DNA of 64,000 nucleotides from Camarhynchus parvulus (Eukaryota; Chordata; Aves; Passeriformes; Thraupidae): positions 73,901,465 through 73,965,464 of the forward strand of contig NC_044572.1 of NCBI RefSeq assembly GCF_901933205.1, in the 5' to 3' direction. A program made the translations under genes and the position numbers. The notes under the pieces are model-generated. The model had not been told where the DNA came from and made no database searches. It worked only from the letters and a program-made list of their open reading frames with translations. Below are positions 23,580 to 37,690 of the stretch, in pieces. Each line of letters opens with the position of its first letter. Positions within the stretch are counted from its first letter, which is position 1.

Positions 23580-26500
23580 CCCATAGAGCTATGCAAAGTG
23601 AAAATAAAGCTCCAAAGGAAGCATGACAAGTCTCAGCTTGTCAAACTCAGTGCAAAAGCTGTGTGCTGTTACTAACAATGTTAATATTATATGTATCAGT
23701 TCACTTTGCACTTCAAATATTCTGAGTGGTCTTTGGGGAGCATGTAACAATAACTTTGTCAACTCATCAAGTGTACCTTCTGGCTTAGGGCCAATTTTAT
23801 AGCAAGACAATAGATTAGTAGATTTTAAAATAGAGTTGCATGGCTTTTAACCAGGCCATGCAAGGATGAAAAGTTCTTATACTCTTCTAGTTGTCTGTCA
23901 GATTGGTCAGGATCAGGCATATGTTAGGACCAGAAGCAGAACATGAAATCATCAGTTTTCCATTCTAATGAAAGAAATGAAAAGAATGACAAGCATAGTC
24001 CAGCAGGTTTAGGTTTTGAATGCAAATATATATATATATAAACTTACTGAGTTAGTCTAAAAGTTCTAAAAGTGTAATTTAAGCCTGTATATCTTTAATG
24101 AAAAAATTCTACAATACATGGATTATTTTTCATTAGCTTGAATATTAGTCCCTGTATTTGCGATTACAGCATATTTGCTTTAATTGTTCATTAATATATT
24201 TGTTATGCTGCCGCTAAATTATGCAAATAAAAATAATGAATTCCTACAAAACCATTATAGATCCTTACCTATAATTGAAACATGAAAACCTTTCCACTCT
24301 CTTTTCATTAATAATGTACATTGGTGGCAAGACAGTTGCAGGTTACAATGGGTTTAATCTTATTTGCTGGTCCATGTTTTTGTTTGCTTCTTTGGGGTTT
24401 TGGTGGGGTTTGTTTATTGGAGGTTTTTAATCTATATTTTAAATTTTAAATTGTAACATTTTTAATATGATCTTAATGTATTTAATTGAATAATAAACTC
24501 CAAAACAACTTTTTGGTAAGTATATTGCAACAACATTACATTTAGTTTTCTTTTTTCCTTTAACTTCAGAAAATCTTAATGAAGCACTGCTACAAAAATA
24601 ATCCAAATTAATCTCAATGAACGACAAAGTTTATGTCCTTTCAGTGACTTATCAAGACATATATGAAATGCAAGAGTGACAGTTTTTATAGTTTTCATTA
24701 AACTGGATTGCATTTATTAAAATTCTTTACCACTCTTTGTAGCAAGTTATTTATGTTGTGGTGAGATCAACTACATACTTCAGTGATTCTTTGTGCTGCA
24801 GTACTTAATTGTTCATATCTTTCAATGCAATTAATTTACTCATTTGTTTGGGTTTTTCTGTGGTTTTTTTTTACCCTTTGGTAAGGTGGATACATACTCT
24901 TTGGTTATCTAATCTTTAATGTATAAAACACTTTCCAAAGAAATAAAATCCTATATTTAAGCAGTACAGTAGCAAAAATGGTAAACAGAAAGCTTAAATC
25001 ATGACCAAAGCATGATGATATGTATCATGCATAATAAACTACAGTAGAATAACTAAATCAATTATTATATTTGCATTTTAATTGGCAGTGAATTTGTGAT
25101 TATTTTTCAATAAAACAGGAGAGTAAATTCTACTACATGGAAATTCAATACATATATATCCTTCAATAAGACTATATCAAGTGACAGTCACTAAAGGTTT
25201 TTTTGTGTGTTATCAGGTTTTAGTTATTGAAACTTCTTTAGGAAAAGACAGACTGGTGATAAATCTGTTGAACAAACTTCTAAAACCCCAACAGAATTTC
25301 ATTTAAAAAAACCCAAACAAATCACAGTTTCCCCCACAAAATGCAAAAAACACTATAAAATTGATAAAGGGCCTATCTGCATTTAACTTTCTGAAAGGCA
25401 AAATCTTTCAATAATTTGACATAATATTGGTACTAATGTTACATCATCTCCAGCTGGGAAATATTGTCCTCCAGAAAGTAATGTGATGATAATAGTTTAA
25501 GGTCTTTTTGTCTCTTACTTCAAAATATTGGTAATCCACATTCCAAGCATCTGTGACTTGAGAGTAATATTTAAAAGAAGTCAAAATTACATGTTCACAG
25601 ACAAGAAATGCAAGAGAAAACTGAGTTACAATATAGATGTGGTTCAACGTAAGGAATGAGTATGTCAGGAGTGGTGTTATGACAGTGAGTAATGACAGGA
25701 GACAAGTGATCATATGGTCGGGTTGCACGGATGACTAGATATCATATATACTGATTTAATTATACTTCCATAATTTACTTGTATAAGAAGATACTTGGAT
25801 GGCTACCAAAACCAAATTGAATATCTACATGTTGTGCCCTTCACTACCCACACCGAGACTGCAAAAATCTGCCAGAGTCTGTCTGCTTTTCAAGAAGTTC
25901 AATATAAGTTCGTGTGCAGCACTGATCATAAACAACAGACAACCTTATGTTCATGTAATGGCTAAATTAGGACCTTTGGGCTTTATAGTAATTTCACCTT
26001 TCTCTTGAATCTCAGAAGTGCTGATATTGAATTGGCCCTGGTTTGTAATGCTGTGGATTAACAGCACACTGTATGATTACAAAACCGCTACAAATTCTTG
26101 CCATACTTCATGTTATGTATCACACAAACACTGCCAATGAATAGAAAGCTACAACTTCAACTCCTTGCTTCTACTGAAATTGAATGTCCTGTGGGCCTGG
26201 TGTATTAAAACAATGCAAAAAAACAACTTAAAGGAGACCAGATTTATAAAAAACAAATTATCATTTGTTTCATCAGGTTTCTAATACCTAATGAAACATT
26301 CTGATAGCTTGGTTAATTTATGTAAGGTTACATTTTGTGTTCCAAGCCTACATGGAGACCAAAAATTTTAAGTACTGTATTTTTCTTCCTTTTAGTTCAA
26401 TTAGGATTTTGATGAAGCTTACTCTTCAATTTTGTTTTCATAAAAAATGTGCCTTTAACAATTAAAAAAGAACCCTAACCAAAGAGAAATAGACCTTTAG

Positions 26501-27587
26501 CATTACTGTAAAACTGTAGGAAAGGGAATTTTGCAAACACCTTCCACTTGCAATGATTGCTATTTTATCACAAATACATTTACTCTATATGAGTATGAAA
26601 ATTAGATAGAGAAACTTAATTCTTGCCATTCCCTGCAGAGAAAACCAAGAGCTGCAGATTGTCAGGATCATTAAGTTTATAATGAACTCTTCAAACACAA
26701 AAGAAGTGAGTCAGATTATTTTAATACATTAGTTAATGATGACTTCATATTAGCAATTGGTGAAAACCTTTCTTTCTAATTTATATAAAAAAAGACAACT
26801 TTATGTGTTATATTACATTCATACAGACTACTTCCCCTATATGGTGGTCTACTTAAGAAAAAATACAGATATAAATAATAAACTGCACTTTAGATATAAA
26901 ATGTCAATTATATTATGAATCTGAATCATGTAGTACAGAAAGTGTTTGCCACCTGTGTACTCTGCTCAGCAATTTTACATTTTTACATAAAAATTCCAAC
27001 ATGTCAGTCATTGTCAAAATTGCTGACAACTTTTTCTGGTTTTATTAGAATTTATTCTTCTCCCCTCACCTCACTTTTACTTGATCCTCATACTATGCCA
27101 GTAATCCAAAATTCAGTAAAAGACGAAACTGATCTTTAGAAGGAAATTTGGGATTCCTTGTGTTTCTCACAGGTTTACAGAGCCAAAACCAGGAACTTTC
27201 TAGCACTAGGACACTTTCCAACAGAACATGAAGCATTTGGTATTATAGATCCGATGTCATAATAAAATCTTCCTCTGAATCCTGTTCAGTTATAATCACA
27301 ATATAAGAAGTAAGCTAGACATCTGTTTCATATATGATATTAGTGCTATATAAGCCTCTTCACAGCAGTAAGCAATCTGCTTCAGCTAGGTCATTTAGTG
27401 AAAAAAAAATTAAAATGGCAACAGAACAGTAAAATATTGCTATAACATTTCTGTGACACAGGGAGTAGGGTTTTTTTATATACATGTGTCTGCACTTTAT
27501 TTGAGATTCTTGTTTTGTTATGAAGGGATAATGATACTAGAGAACATTGTAAGTTTTTCTTGTCTGTTTTTCTTTCTTGATTTGACT
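23580..27587. other. AT-rich unique sequence with possible conserved core
   Basis: No supported gene. There is a (TA)n run near 24,027-24,041 and a T/G tract at 24,376-24,430. The stretch 24,175-24,245 (with GCTGCCGC and the octamer ATGCAAAT beside homeodomain-like TTAATA and TAATGA words) has the feel of vertebrate conserved non-coding DNA. The minus-strand 94-codon frame at 25,444-25,728 has hydrophobic segments but no recognisable family. Confidence 0.5.
24376..24430 (+). repeat. T/G-rich low-complexity tract
   Basis: Mixed TTTTTG, GGGGTTTTGG and GTTTGTTT words; the same type as at 1-205. Confidence 0.75.
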
Positions 27588-27608
27588 TTTTGTTTGTTTG
27601 TTTGTTTG
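27588..27608 (+). repeat. (TTTG)n microsatellite
   Basis: About five copies of TTTG. The 101-codon minus-strand frame crossing it (27,391-27,696) owes its Lys/Asn/Gln content to this repeat. Confidence 0.9.
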
Positions 27609-30325
27609 CTTTGATTAGTTTCCTTGTGGTATTTTTGGATTTTTTTTCTGAAATGTACATTGTACAGCTAAGTGGTAAAAATGAATCAAGGAACAAAGGA
27701 AGACTCTAAGAACTTTATGAGCACTTTTTTGGAGATGCCACATTACAGAATATTGAATATTGGATCTATCTATACAAATACTAATGAAAAACTCACATTC
27801 TGTCAGGACCTATAATTGATTTTGATATTGGAATATGTATATTCTTAACTGGAAACATTTTTTACTTATTTTGAAGTCATATATCATGAAATCAAAAGGA
27901 GAGAAAAATTCAGATTATGACTACAATCTTATTTTGGAAAATACTTTTTTTTAAATTGGAAATATTATATAAAAGCATATTAACCTTCCAATTGCAAAAA
28001 TTCTGTCTCATTGAATAAGGATATCTAAGATGACTCAGTGTTATGCAATTTTTCTTTTTTTTTTTTTCTTTTCTGAGTCACATTAATAGTTCAGTATGTT
28101 TTGCTGTTTCTCATATAATGAATATTAATTGACAGCAATTTAATTAAATTACATTAAGAATTTTAAATTGACAGAGAATGCATGTTGTCAAGTCATTATT
28201 ATGGCCCTGTATCTAAAATCTATAATTAATATAAATTATACCTGAACAACTGTGCATTTTCTGTGGCAAATTTTGGAATTGAGAAACTTTTGGGTGAGGG
28301 TGGTAACTTCTCAAAAGTTGCTTACAATTAGCAGAAGTAAAAGCACTGCTGTTAAAAATTACTTATGTTGACCTATAAGCAGCTTCAAAAGACAAAGCTC
28401 TGATTCCATACCAAGAGAAGCAATGCTATTATCTCTAGAGGAAACCACACACTGGAAGTTCACTGTGCTATTTCCTCTTGGTTTTGTATCTACAGACAAT
28501 ACTCTCAATTCTAAAAAAAACTTTATAGTCATAATTTTGTAGCATAAATAGTAAGTGACTTTGTCTGTATATAAAGCAGAAAAGCAAAGGATATTCAGAG
28601 CAGAGCTGAGAATTCTGTGAAATCCTCCTCCCTAAAAAGTGAAAATGTACATATTATTGCTTCATTTATGTTGGTAAAATATCTTATTATAGGAAACATG
28701 TAAGTATAATGAATCATCAACCTTTAAAATCATGATTCTTGAAGAATTGCTGGAGGCAAAGAAAGAAGTAAGAAAGAAGTCTTGCTAGTGGTACATCATT
28801 ACTAGATAGTTTCTGATTAATGACTATCAGTTCTTGTAAAAAGATTCAAACAAAATAATCATTCCAAGTAGCAAAAGGAAAAAATACTCATGAATTCTTG
28901 AAATAAAGTACTCTGGAAAAGACTCAGAGGTTTTACTCATATAGCGGGTATTGCATTATATTATAATCCTTTCACTGATGTTGTTTTGGGAGCTATCTGT
29001 CAATTATAATAGTTAAAAGATTAAGTCATTGTGTGCTGTAGCCAAGAGGTTTAATACCCATTAATTTCAGATGGTTTTTCCACCTACTTACTGCACAGAA
29101 TTCAGGTTATCCCAAGCAGTAGCTAGCAGAAGGTTAAGCTACAATTCACAGGCTATTTTATGTAAAACACATAAAATTAGATTTCTCTCCAGAGAGAAGC
29201 TAGTTTACTAAGTGATTTTTGATTATTTTTTCAGGATTACTGTTTTTTCTACACTTCAGCAATACAAAATGTGGCATCTCCTTGTCCTTCCATTTGTTAC
29301 TCAAAAGTAACAATCATTCTTAAAAATGCAGTAAGATTAGTTTGACAGTACCATGGTATATGATCTTCTGAGAATGTATTTCCCTGATTATTCTTTTTTT
29401 ATTTTTCTAAGGGCATATATAGACTAAATATATGCAAATGAAAAAAGCATTCAGAAGTTAATAAAATTAGAAAAGCTTCAGAAAGTTGATGAAGTTGATT
29501 CATGATGTTGCCCATGATGCAATAATATTAGATTTGAAATACTCAAGACTACTGTTTGAGAAAAGCAGATTGTATGAACATTTATTGATGAAAAAAATAA
29601 AAGCAAGCATATTTTCAATAGTCTTAGAAGAGATGAGAATATCAGAATAAAACCCATCTTGAGAGGTAAACATTTTTTGTCTTTAAAATGAAATTGCCAG
29701 TCAAGAATTATCTGGCAGCAGTGAGTTCAGATACTCTTACTGGAAAACATGGTTGCTGTGTAATGAAGACAGAAGATGAGGAAGAAACACTTCACTTATG
29801 AACACTTGATGTTTACTAAGCAGAATGAAATTAATAGGTAGGGCTGAGACACCAGATTCCATAAATACAATTACAAAGCCTCTTTCAGAATTGTCTTTGG
29901 ACTCACCATGAAATGTCATAATTTACTTTCTAGCTCTCAGGAAAGAAGTTTGTCTGATGAAGACAGCCAGGACTGGACAGCTCTTTTTTTGATTTGTGAC
30001 TAACCCAGAGTCCAGGAAGTAGGCATTTTTCTTGTTAATCTTCGGAGACTTTTGATTTAACAGACAAGCATAAGGCCTAGGAAACCTTCATTTGTCACTG
30101 AGTTACAGATTTATTTTTTTTTTTCAAACAGAAGTAAATGAGAAACTAGAATGGTGCTTCTTTTTATTCCTTTGTTTGGTTGAGTTTGGATTTGTTTGGT
30201 TTGGGTTTGGGTTTTTATCTCATGATTAGTTTAATAACTGAAAAAGAAAACTTTAGATGGCTTTTTGTCCAGAAAAAAAGCATTTTGAGTGGATGTTCAC
30301 CACTGAGAGCAAGGATGTTATGTAT
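27609..30325. other. AT-rich unique sequence; one short exon-like pattern
   Basis: No supported gene and no recognised transposon. At 28,496-28,550 (+) a pyrimidine-rich stretch ending TATCTACAG is followed by 55 bp and then GTAAGTGA. A T/G tract lies at about 30,170-30,215. Confidence 0.55.
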
Positions 30326-30346
30326 GCATACACACATACATACATA
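30326..30346. repeat. (CATA)n microsatellite
   Basis: GCATACACACATACATACAT, a short degenerate CA/CATA repeat running into TTAATTAA. Confidence 0.85.
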
Positions 30347-31205
30347 TTAATTAATTTTTAATTAGTTAACTACTAAGTGAGATGATTTTGAGGAATGGAG
30401 AATTGAATTGCTTCATTTTAAGAGAGAAATTAAAAGAAGTCTGCTTGAGAATCCCAACTACTAAGCACAGAAATATCAGCTGCTTCTTTTTCTCACAATT
30501 TTGTTTTGCTAGGAAATAGCCTTCTGCAGTTCTTTGAAAGAGCAGTTAGAGGAGAGGCTTCCAAATCCTTGATAGAGTTACTTGAGCCTCAGAGAAAATC
30601 TCCATCAGACAAGATGATACAGCTTTATACATGCAGTTTTTCTCTTACCTACTTTGAGTGGCTCACTGTTCAACACAAGGATTTCTAGAGCTGCCATTTT
30701 AAAGCACCTAACTCTCTCCCCAGACTCTGCACAACTTCAGGAACTTCACTCACAGGAGAGTTATACCATTCAGTACAACAAAGAAGTTTATAAACATTTT
30801 CTGTTTCTATTTATCTTAAATGTATGCATACAGGGGAAATGGCAAACTTAATAGGATTTAAAATAGAAGATGCCTATCTTCCCCTCTACGACTCTCTTTT
30901 TATATATCTGCACTTATAATTTCTGTGATTTTTCCATTATTGAAATCAGCTCAGATGCTGTAGTAAGTGTAGATACAGTCAAGTGTTGGGCTCATTTCTT
31001 GTTCCTTGCTCCTATTCTGATTGAATATTTTTTCTAATTATTTGATAAAGGCAATGTCATGCTACTTAATTCACAATCACTATTTCTATTGGCATATTGA
31101 GCTTTTTCTTTTAATTGAAGATAACTACATAAATACCAAGCCATTTTATTGACTTTTGGCTACTATTGAAATAAAGAAAGAATATATGATTTCTTGTATG
31201 TTTTC
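30347..31205. other. unique sequence; isolated strong acceptor
   Basis: No supported gene. A long pyrimidine tract ends TTTTGCTAG at about 30,513, an acceptor-quality site, and is followed by a 60-codon open frame (30,506-30,688) with no recognised similarity. No consensus GTAAGT or GTGAGT donor follows within the next 300 bp. Confidence 0.45.
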
Positions 31206-31254
31206 ATACATATGTATATATACACACATCTACATACACACATACATATATGTA
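31206..31254. repeat. TA/CA microsatellite
   Basis: Degenerate alternating CATACA, TATATA and CACACA purine-pyrimidine sequence over about 49 bp. Confidence 0.85.
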
Positions 31255-31841
31255 AATTTTTTTGTCCTCACATATCAGTGTTTGATGTGTCAAGTGATTA
31301 CAATTAAAATAACATCAGGGATTACTGGCTTAGTTATATTCACATTAAAGTTAACAGAACAGCCTCCTGTAGGAGTTCAAACAAAGAGAATTAAGTTATC
31401 GTAAGAAAGAAAAATGGACCATTGTGTCTGTTTCCATCATTTATGTAATCTAAATGCTTACTTAAAATTGTAACTGGGAGTATTAATAAATCCAAGACTA
31501 TATTGTCCCCTTAGGGCCATACTCAAGATATTAGATAATAAACAAAAAAGAATTAGGTAGGCAAGCTCCTCTGTCACAATCCACAAAAGATTGGTTACTA
31601 CATACTTGCCTGGGTTTTTTTCTATTTTTTCTGAGAACCTTATTTTACTGAAATAGTCCATTGCAACTTTTTAACCATGAAAAGATATGTCTAACAGGTG
31701 AAAAATGGAGGGCAGTTAAGATGTAATTTCCTTTTTCCTCCTCTCCTTCTTCAATTACTTCTTATTTCTGGTGATTCATGTATCTGGGTTGTCCTCACTA
31801 AATATGTTATATTGAGCTATTTTTCTGTAAGTTGTATATCT

Positions 31842-31882
31842 TTGTGTGTGTGTGTGTGTGTGCGCGTGTGTGTGTGTGTGTA
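31842..31882 (+). repeat. (TG)n microsatellite with CGCG interruption
   Basis: About 20 TG dinucleotides with a TGCGCG interruption at 31,861-31,866. The alternating purine-pyrimidine run is potentially Z-DNA forming and likely length-polymorphic. Confidence 0.95.
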
Positions 31883-34800
31883 GCATTTAATAAGACTTTC
31901 CCAGAGTGAGTGATCTTGCTGCAATAACTTTTGGGGAGATTGCTGTGAGATGTAAGGCAACTAACCCCTAATCTCTTACGGTAGGTTAGGTATTATTTGA
32001 TCATTCTTTTTGGGCATAATGTCACAACCATTTGTCTCAATTGCAGTGTCTGCTTGGGCACCACAGCTGCACGCTCCCATCACCACGTTGGCTGTGTCAG
32101 TTCAAGTCTTCGTGGTGAAGTGAATTAATGATCTGCTGAGAGTTCACTGCACAGCTGTGGCCACACAGAATCCAGAATGGTGCAAGAACAAAATCGTCTA
32201 GCAGTGTTGCTGGGGAAGGGGCTATGAAAATTAGGCTGTGTTCTTGGCTAGTTCTGTTAATTGTGCTTTTCCTTAGTTAGTTTGTAGTTCCTCTGGGGTC
32301 TTATCTTTGTTATTTTTGGCTGTTTGGGGACTACTAGTTGTAACTGCCTGCAAAGATTCCCAATGGTTTAATTTATTTTAAAGTAAATCACTTGGGGGAA
32401 TACTTTGAGGAATTTGGAACTATGTTCATCTGCCTTCTTCAAACAGACAATTCAGGAAAAACATGATGAAGCAGAGTTAGTATCAGATTTTAAAGGGGAC
32501 TGGGGAAAAATATGGATGTGGCGTCAATGAAAGTAAGAAATTAGTGTGTGATTTCTTCTTAGCTAATTTTTGGGGTTTATTTTTGAGTTCTGAATTCTGT
32601 TAACTCTGTATGGAAGGAAAAAAATAATTGAGTGCAGAGAAATGTGAAGGGGTTTAGGTACAATCCAGGAATACATAATTTCAGTTTAAAGTAAATCATA
32701 GTCTTGTAGCGTCAAATTTCTAATCCTCCATTCACCTAGTCATAGTTTTCTACTTATAAATAAGTATTAATCCAAGTGAAGAGATACCAAATGGAGAGCT
32801 AGGGTGGACCAGGTAGACTCATAAGTGTAAGATAGCTCTGTCTCTACAATGAAAAAAAAGTGGGTATAATTTCTTTTTTTCAAAACTGCTTAAGAATTAT
32901 TTTAAAAATTCTGTCTCCTAATGTGGATAGGCAGTATCAGTATGATTTAGAGCTTTTAATTTTTATTATTAAATATAAGAATAATGTTGAATTTTAGAAA
33001 TTACAACTCCAAGAAGAAAAGAAAAAAATCCTTGTTTGTTTGTTTGTTTTGTACTGTTCATTTATATTGAGCTGAAGGGCTGTGTTTCATCTTCCGAATC
33101 ATCTGCCATTTGCCACTGTCAAAGGCTGAGGCTTATTATCAATAATTTGCAGCTAAGTCAGCATTCAGTTCAAAAGTAGAGGGAAAAAAACAAATCTGTT
33201 TATATTTGCCTTTAAAGTTTTAAGCTCAAGTTCTAAACAAATTTTGTTTGTCAGGTTTTTCATTTGTGCAACCAATGGATTTAACTGGCAAAAAAAACCT
33301 CAGACTGGAGTTTGGCTAGGGTACTGAAACAAGCATTTTGTAACTTCTCATAATTATCATTTCCACTACAATCTCTTTATATGTTTGGGTGTTCAGTGTT
33401 ATTTTCTTGCACATTTCATATCTTTAATATGTTTCTCCAGGGTTTTAATCAAAGAAAGTGTTTTGATTAATTTTTTCTAGATGAATCTAGTGTGTCTTTA
33501 GTGGATGCTTGCATGAGAGCTTTTGATACTTCACCCTCATAATTGATCTGGTGTTTGCAAGCCATAGAAAGTGCCTCAAAGGAAAATATTATAGAGGAAC
33601 AGTCTTGAACACTGTCTTAATTTGTCTGTTTATTATGAGGTTTAGAACATCTGTTTTCCTTTCAGCTGCTCTTTTCAAATATTTTGAAGTTTCACAACAG
33701 CCCTGTTGATCAGAGTGCGCTGGGGCCAACAAGTGGGAAATAAGCACAAAGCAGGAGAGAGACAGAATATAAATGGGAAACACGGCGACATGAAAGGTGA
33801 TTGTAGAAGAAAAATGAGAGGAAAATAAGAGTGTAGAGATCCATTTTTCCAATATCTCTGTTTTAATGGCCCTCAATAAACTTTTTACATAATAAGAATG
33901 TAAAATGGTGGGAAAAATACCAAGTGTTTATTATATGTCTGGTACAGTTTGATCTGCCTCACAGACAGATCATCCAGATGTCATGAAAAATAAAAGAAGT
34001 CTGGCAGAAATGGAATGTTATATTACTCTGCTTTGTGATGTCTTGAAGTTTTCTGATACTTCTCTTCTTCCAATGATTTTTCATTCTAAAAATTTGTGTA
34101 TGTTCAAGTACAGAAGTTCCTGTGTGTATTGCAACAGTTACCCCCCAAAATAATTTTGCCTTTTTACTGATTATAAGTAGAAAAGAAAGATCATAGTAAG
34201 CAAAGCTTCATAATGTCCTTCCAATATTAAAAATAAAGAGTATTTAATTTGTATTTTTGAGAGAGTGATAATTTGAAGTACCTACTCAATGCTACCAAAT
34301 TAGTAATATTTAAGTAAAATTTTAAAACAAAGGCAAATATGTTTGAGTGCACAATTAAATGTAAAAGTTAAGTCTGTATATTTAGATTTTGCTTGTGTTG
34401 TATGCTGGTTTTCGGGCAATATTTTCATTTTCCAACTTTCTAGCTAAACAAGCCATAGGTGCCTCTGCTAAGTGATGCTGTAAGGGATCAGTAGCTAGGA
34501 AACAGGTACACCTGCAGATTTGTACAACAGTTTCCCTAGAAAGGTATATATGGTTCATCTGTGGTTCAACTTAAAAGGTCAAGCAAGAGATAACAGAAGT
34601 GAGTTATTGATAAATCTGAGCAATTGGTGGATAAAATGGTATGGGAAATCTGGGAAAGACATCAATATCTGTGTTTGCCTGGATCACAGACTATTTTAGA
34701 TGCCGTTTTTTAAAGTTATAAAATTTAAAGGTGTCTTTTTAAGTACGAAATATAATTTCTTCCTGATTCAGGGAAAAGATAAATCAGGCAGTCTTAGCAG

Positions 34801-36965
34801 GTCAAACATGATCTGAAATTCTTAGTAAAAAAGATGACAATTATATGAGATGAATTTATTTCCTAAAATACAAAATAACCATTTCTTTCCTTTAACGAAG
34901 ACTGTATATTTAAATATTACCTGTACTGTGATATTATTTTTCCTCTGTTTTGTCATTGTTCATGTGCTAAATCTGCTAACAGACTTCTGTAACAAAAACT
35001 CCATCAAAACTTGAATTACCTCAGAGGAAAAAAGTGAAATTGAGTTTTTCCCTTTCAAATTTGCTCATGATGGTGTAGTGAGATCTACACCATTTTCTGA
35101 TGGAAATAGCAAACTGTGTTGATCCAATTTCATTTTCATTGCCACACACAACTGCTGCCGTCTCAAAATGTTTACTACTAATTTTTTTTTTTTTTGCATG
35201 CAATCCAAGCTGGAGAGAAAAAACAGGGATATTTTCATGTAAACTTGCACTGAAAATATTTACTTAAGGGATAGAATTAGTGTCCCTTTTGACAGACACT
35301 CTATTGTTGAAACTATAACTCTGAAGAAACATTTGATAAGTAATGCAAAGTGGTAGCATGTCTACAATTTTCTTCGCAGTCTTGTAAACGTAGTACCGTC
35401 TCCTAACATAGGAAAAGATTAAATGGGAAGAGCAAAATCATCTATACAATAAAGATTTTGAAATTATCAGGCAATTGATTAAAAAAAAAGAAAATTTTGT
35501 ATTTTTATTAGGCACTAGAATGGACTTTATACTAGTACACCTTATGTAGTTCACTGAGAGCACATACTAGTCTAGTAATGTTTTAGAAGTGACAGTATTT
35601 TCTCACTAGTTTATAAATTGTCCTTTTTCACAAAAGCAAAACCTTAATTCCTCCTTAAAAAGAACTTTTGAGACAAGTCACAGTGCTAATGGATGTTTAA
35701 AGCACAAACACATTACTGTACTATCATGTTTGATGATATTTTATTATCACCTTTTATTATGTAGTTTTATTCCCAAGAATAGAAGCACTTGAGGGAAGGT
35801 GCTCTGGTGGCAAACAGTGTAGCATATTGATGCCCTCTTGGAAGATAATTTCGAAATGTGGACTTAGAGGTAGGGGGAAAAGTAAATATTTTTCATAGTA
35901 AAAATATATGTTAATAGTTACCTATTAATATAGACAATAAAAATAAGAAAACAGACAATAAATTTCCTCAGAAAGACAGTAGGTTTGGTAAAAACCAGAC
36001 AATGTGTTTGGCTACACTCAATCTGTACTCATGATCTGGTACAGTGGTACCCTACACTATAGAAAGGTCTTCAAGGTGACCAGGCTTCTTGAGGAAGAGT
36101 CTGGCTGACCCTGAAAGGAGGATTAGCACAAGCAAGGTATATGTCTCTCACCCTCTGTTAAACAAGACAGACTATAAAACTATGAGAAAAGAAAGCATAT
36201 ATCCTCCATCAAAAATAGAAATCTTGAATAGCAATCATGAATTCTTTCAATTAATAGCCCATTTGGAAAATTCAGTGTTAGTATATTTAGAAAGACAAAC
36301 AAAACTCCAACAGCTTCCATGTATAATGTCAACTGACGTCATATGCAGTTTACATATGATGACAAAAGAAAGTATTCAAATTTCTCTGATACTTCCACCA
36401 GCATGAAGCAGGCATGTGAAAACACATTTTCCAGATGTAGAGTTCCTGTGAGTGCTTTATCATTAATTCCAGGCAAAATCAACCAGATCAGTTTAAATAG
36501 TTTGCACAGATATTTGGAGAACTTGGATGAACTGCCTTGTCATCAGGGTAGAAGGGGTGCTAGCTTCTGTGTCATGCTGGTAGTGTACAATGAAGAAAGA
36601 CAATGAAAGAAAACCAAGATGGTATCTTCAGATATCACTAAATTGAAGGCCTAATATATACCAAATCTAGCAGTATATGAAATCAAGTTTCTGCAACACT
36701 CTGGCCCACAGCTAGGCCTTGCCATTTGTCTGATTTTATTAAAAACCTCTTAGCTTACAGTAAGAAATTAGTTGCTGACAATAACATATACATCAGCCAC
36801 GAAAACAAACCAGAAAAAATGAGTTCTATTGGTTAGGATGTTCTACTTTATTACTCTTTTAACAATAATTCATTTAATGTCTCTGTCTCCATTTCCCACA
36901 TAGAAAATAAGGATTGCATCAACATTCTCTGAACTTCTGAAGTGTCTGTGTGAAAAAGGCCCTTA
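31883..36965. other. AT-rich unique sequence, no gene seen
   Basis: No supported gene. 32,030-32,230 is somewhat GC-richer without a recognisable family. A (TTTG)n run lies at 33,033-33,049. The 105-codon frame at 36,089-36,406 (+) and the 95-codon frame at 33,589-33,876 (minus) match nothing known. Poly-T near 35,180-35,194. Confidence 0.55.
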
Positions 36966-37690
36966 AATCATAGGTCACAGATTAATTTAGTTTGGAAAAG
37001 ACCTTTAAGATCTCTGAGTCCAACTGTTACTCCAGCTCTGCCACATCCATAAGTAATTTCTACATATCCATTAAATACTTCCAGGAATGGTGACTGCCCC
37101 GCTTCTCTGGACAACCAATTCTAATGCCTTCCAGTGAAAACATTTTTCTGAGTATCTGACCTAAATCTCCTCTAGTGCAAAGTGAGGTCATTTCCTCTTG
37201 TCCTATGGCTCATTACTTGGGAGAATAGATCAACTCCCACATCGCTACAACCTCTTTTCAGGCAGTTATAGAGAGTGATAAAATCTCACCTGACATTCCT
37301 TTTCTCCAGGCCTCTGCTCCCTCAGGTGCTCCTCATGGGATTTGTGCTCCAGACCCTTCACCAACTCCATTGCCTTTTTCTGGACAGGCTGCAGCACCTC
37401 AATGTCCTTCTTGCTATGAGGGGCCCAGAGCTGGACACAGGATTTGAGGCACAGCCTCACCAGTGCAGAGAACAAGGGGAAAACCACTACCATGGTCCTG
37501 CTGGCCACACTATTGCTGATGCACGAGAGGATGCCCTTGGCCTTTTTGGCCGCTTGGGCACACTGACTCATGTTCAGCCAGCTGTTAACAAGCACCTCCA
37601 GGTCCCTTTCCACCAGGCAGCTTTCCAGCTACTCTTTCTCAAGCCTTTAGCATTGCATGGGGTTGCTGTTACACAAGTGCAGAACTATTA
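36966..37690 (-). mobile_element. CR1 LINE with ORF2 C-terminal remnant, minus strand
   Basis: Starting at the left, TTTGGAAAAGACCTTTAAGA, CCAGGAATGGTGACTGCC and TTTCCTCTTGTCCTATGGCT are antisense CR1 3' UTR and ORF2 words in the expected order. The minus-strand frame 37,266-37,613 (115 codons) encodes the CR1 ORF2 C-terminus with the family signatures VNSWLNMSQCAQAAKKAKG, ILSCISNSVASRT, FSALVRLCLKSCVQLWAP and GLEHKSHEEHLRE. That matches the extreme C-terminal part of the CR1 reverse-transcriptase protein; the catalytic core is absent because the copy is 5' truncated. The overlapping plus-strand 140-codon frame is only an antisense shadow. The terminal repeat is nearly eroded. Confidence 0.93.
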
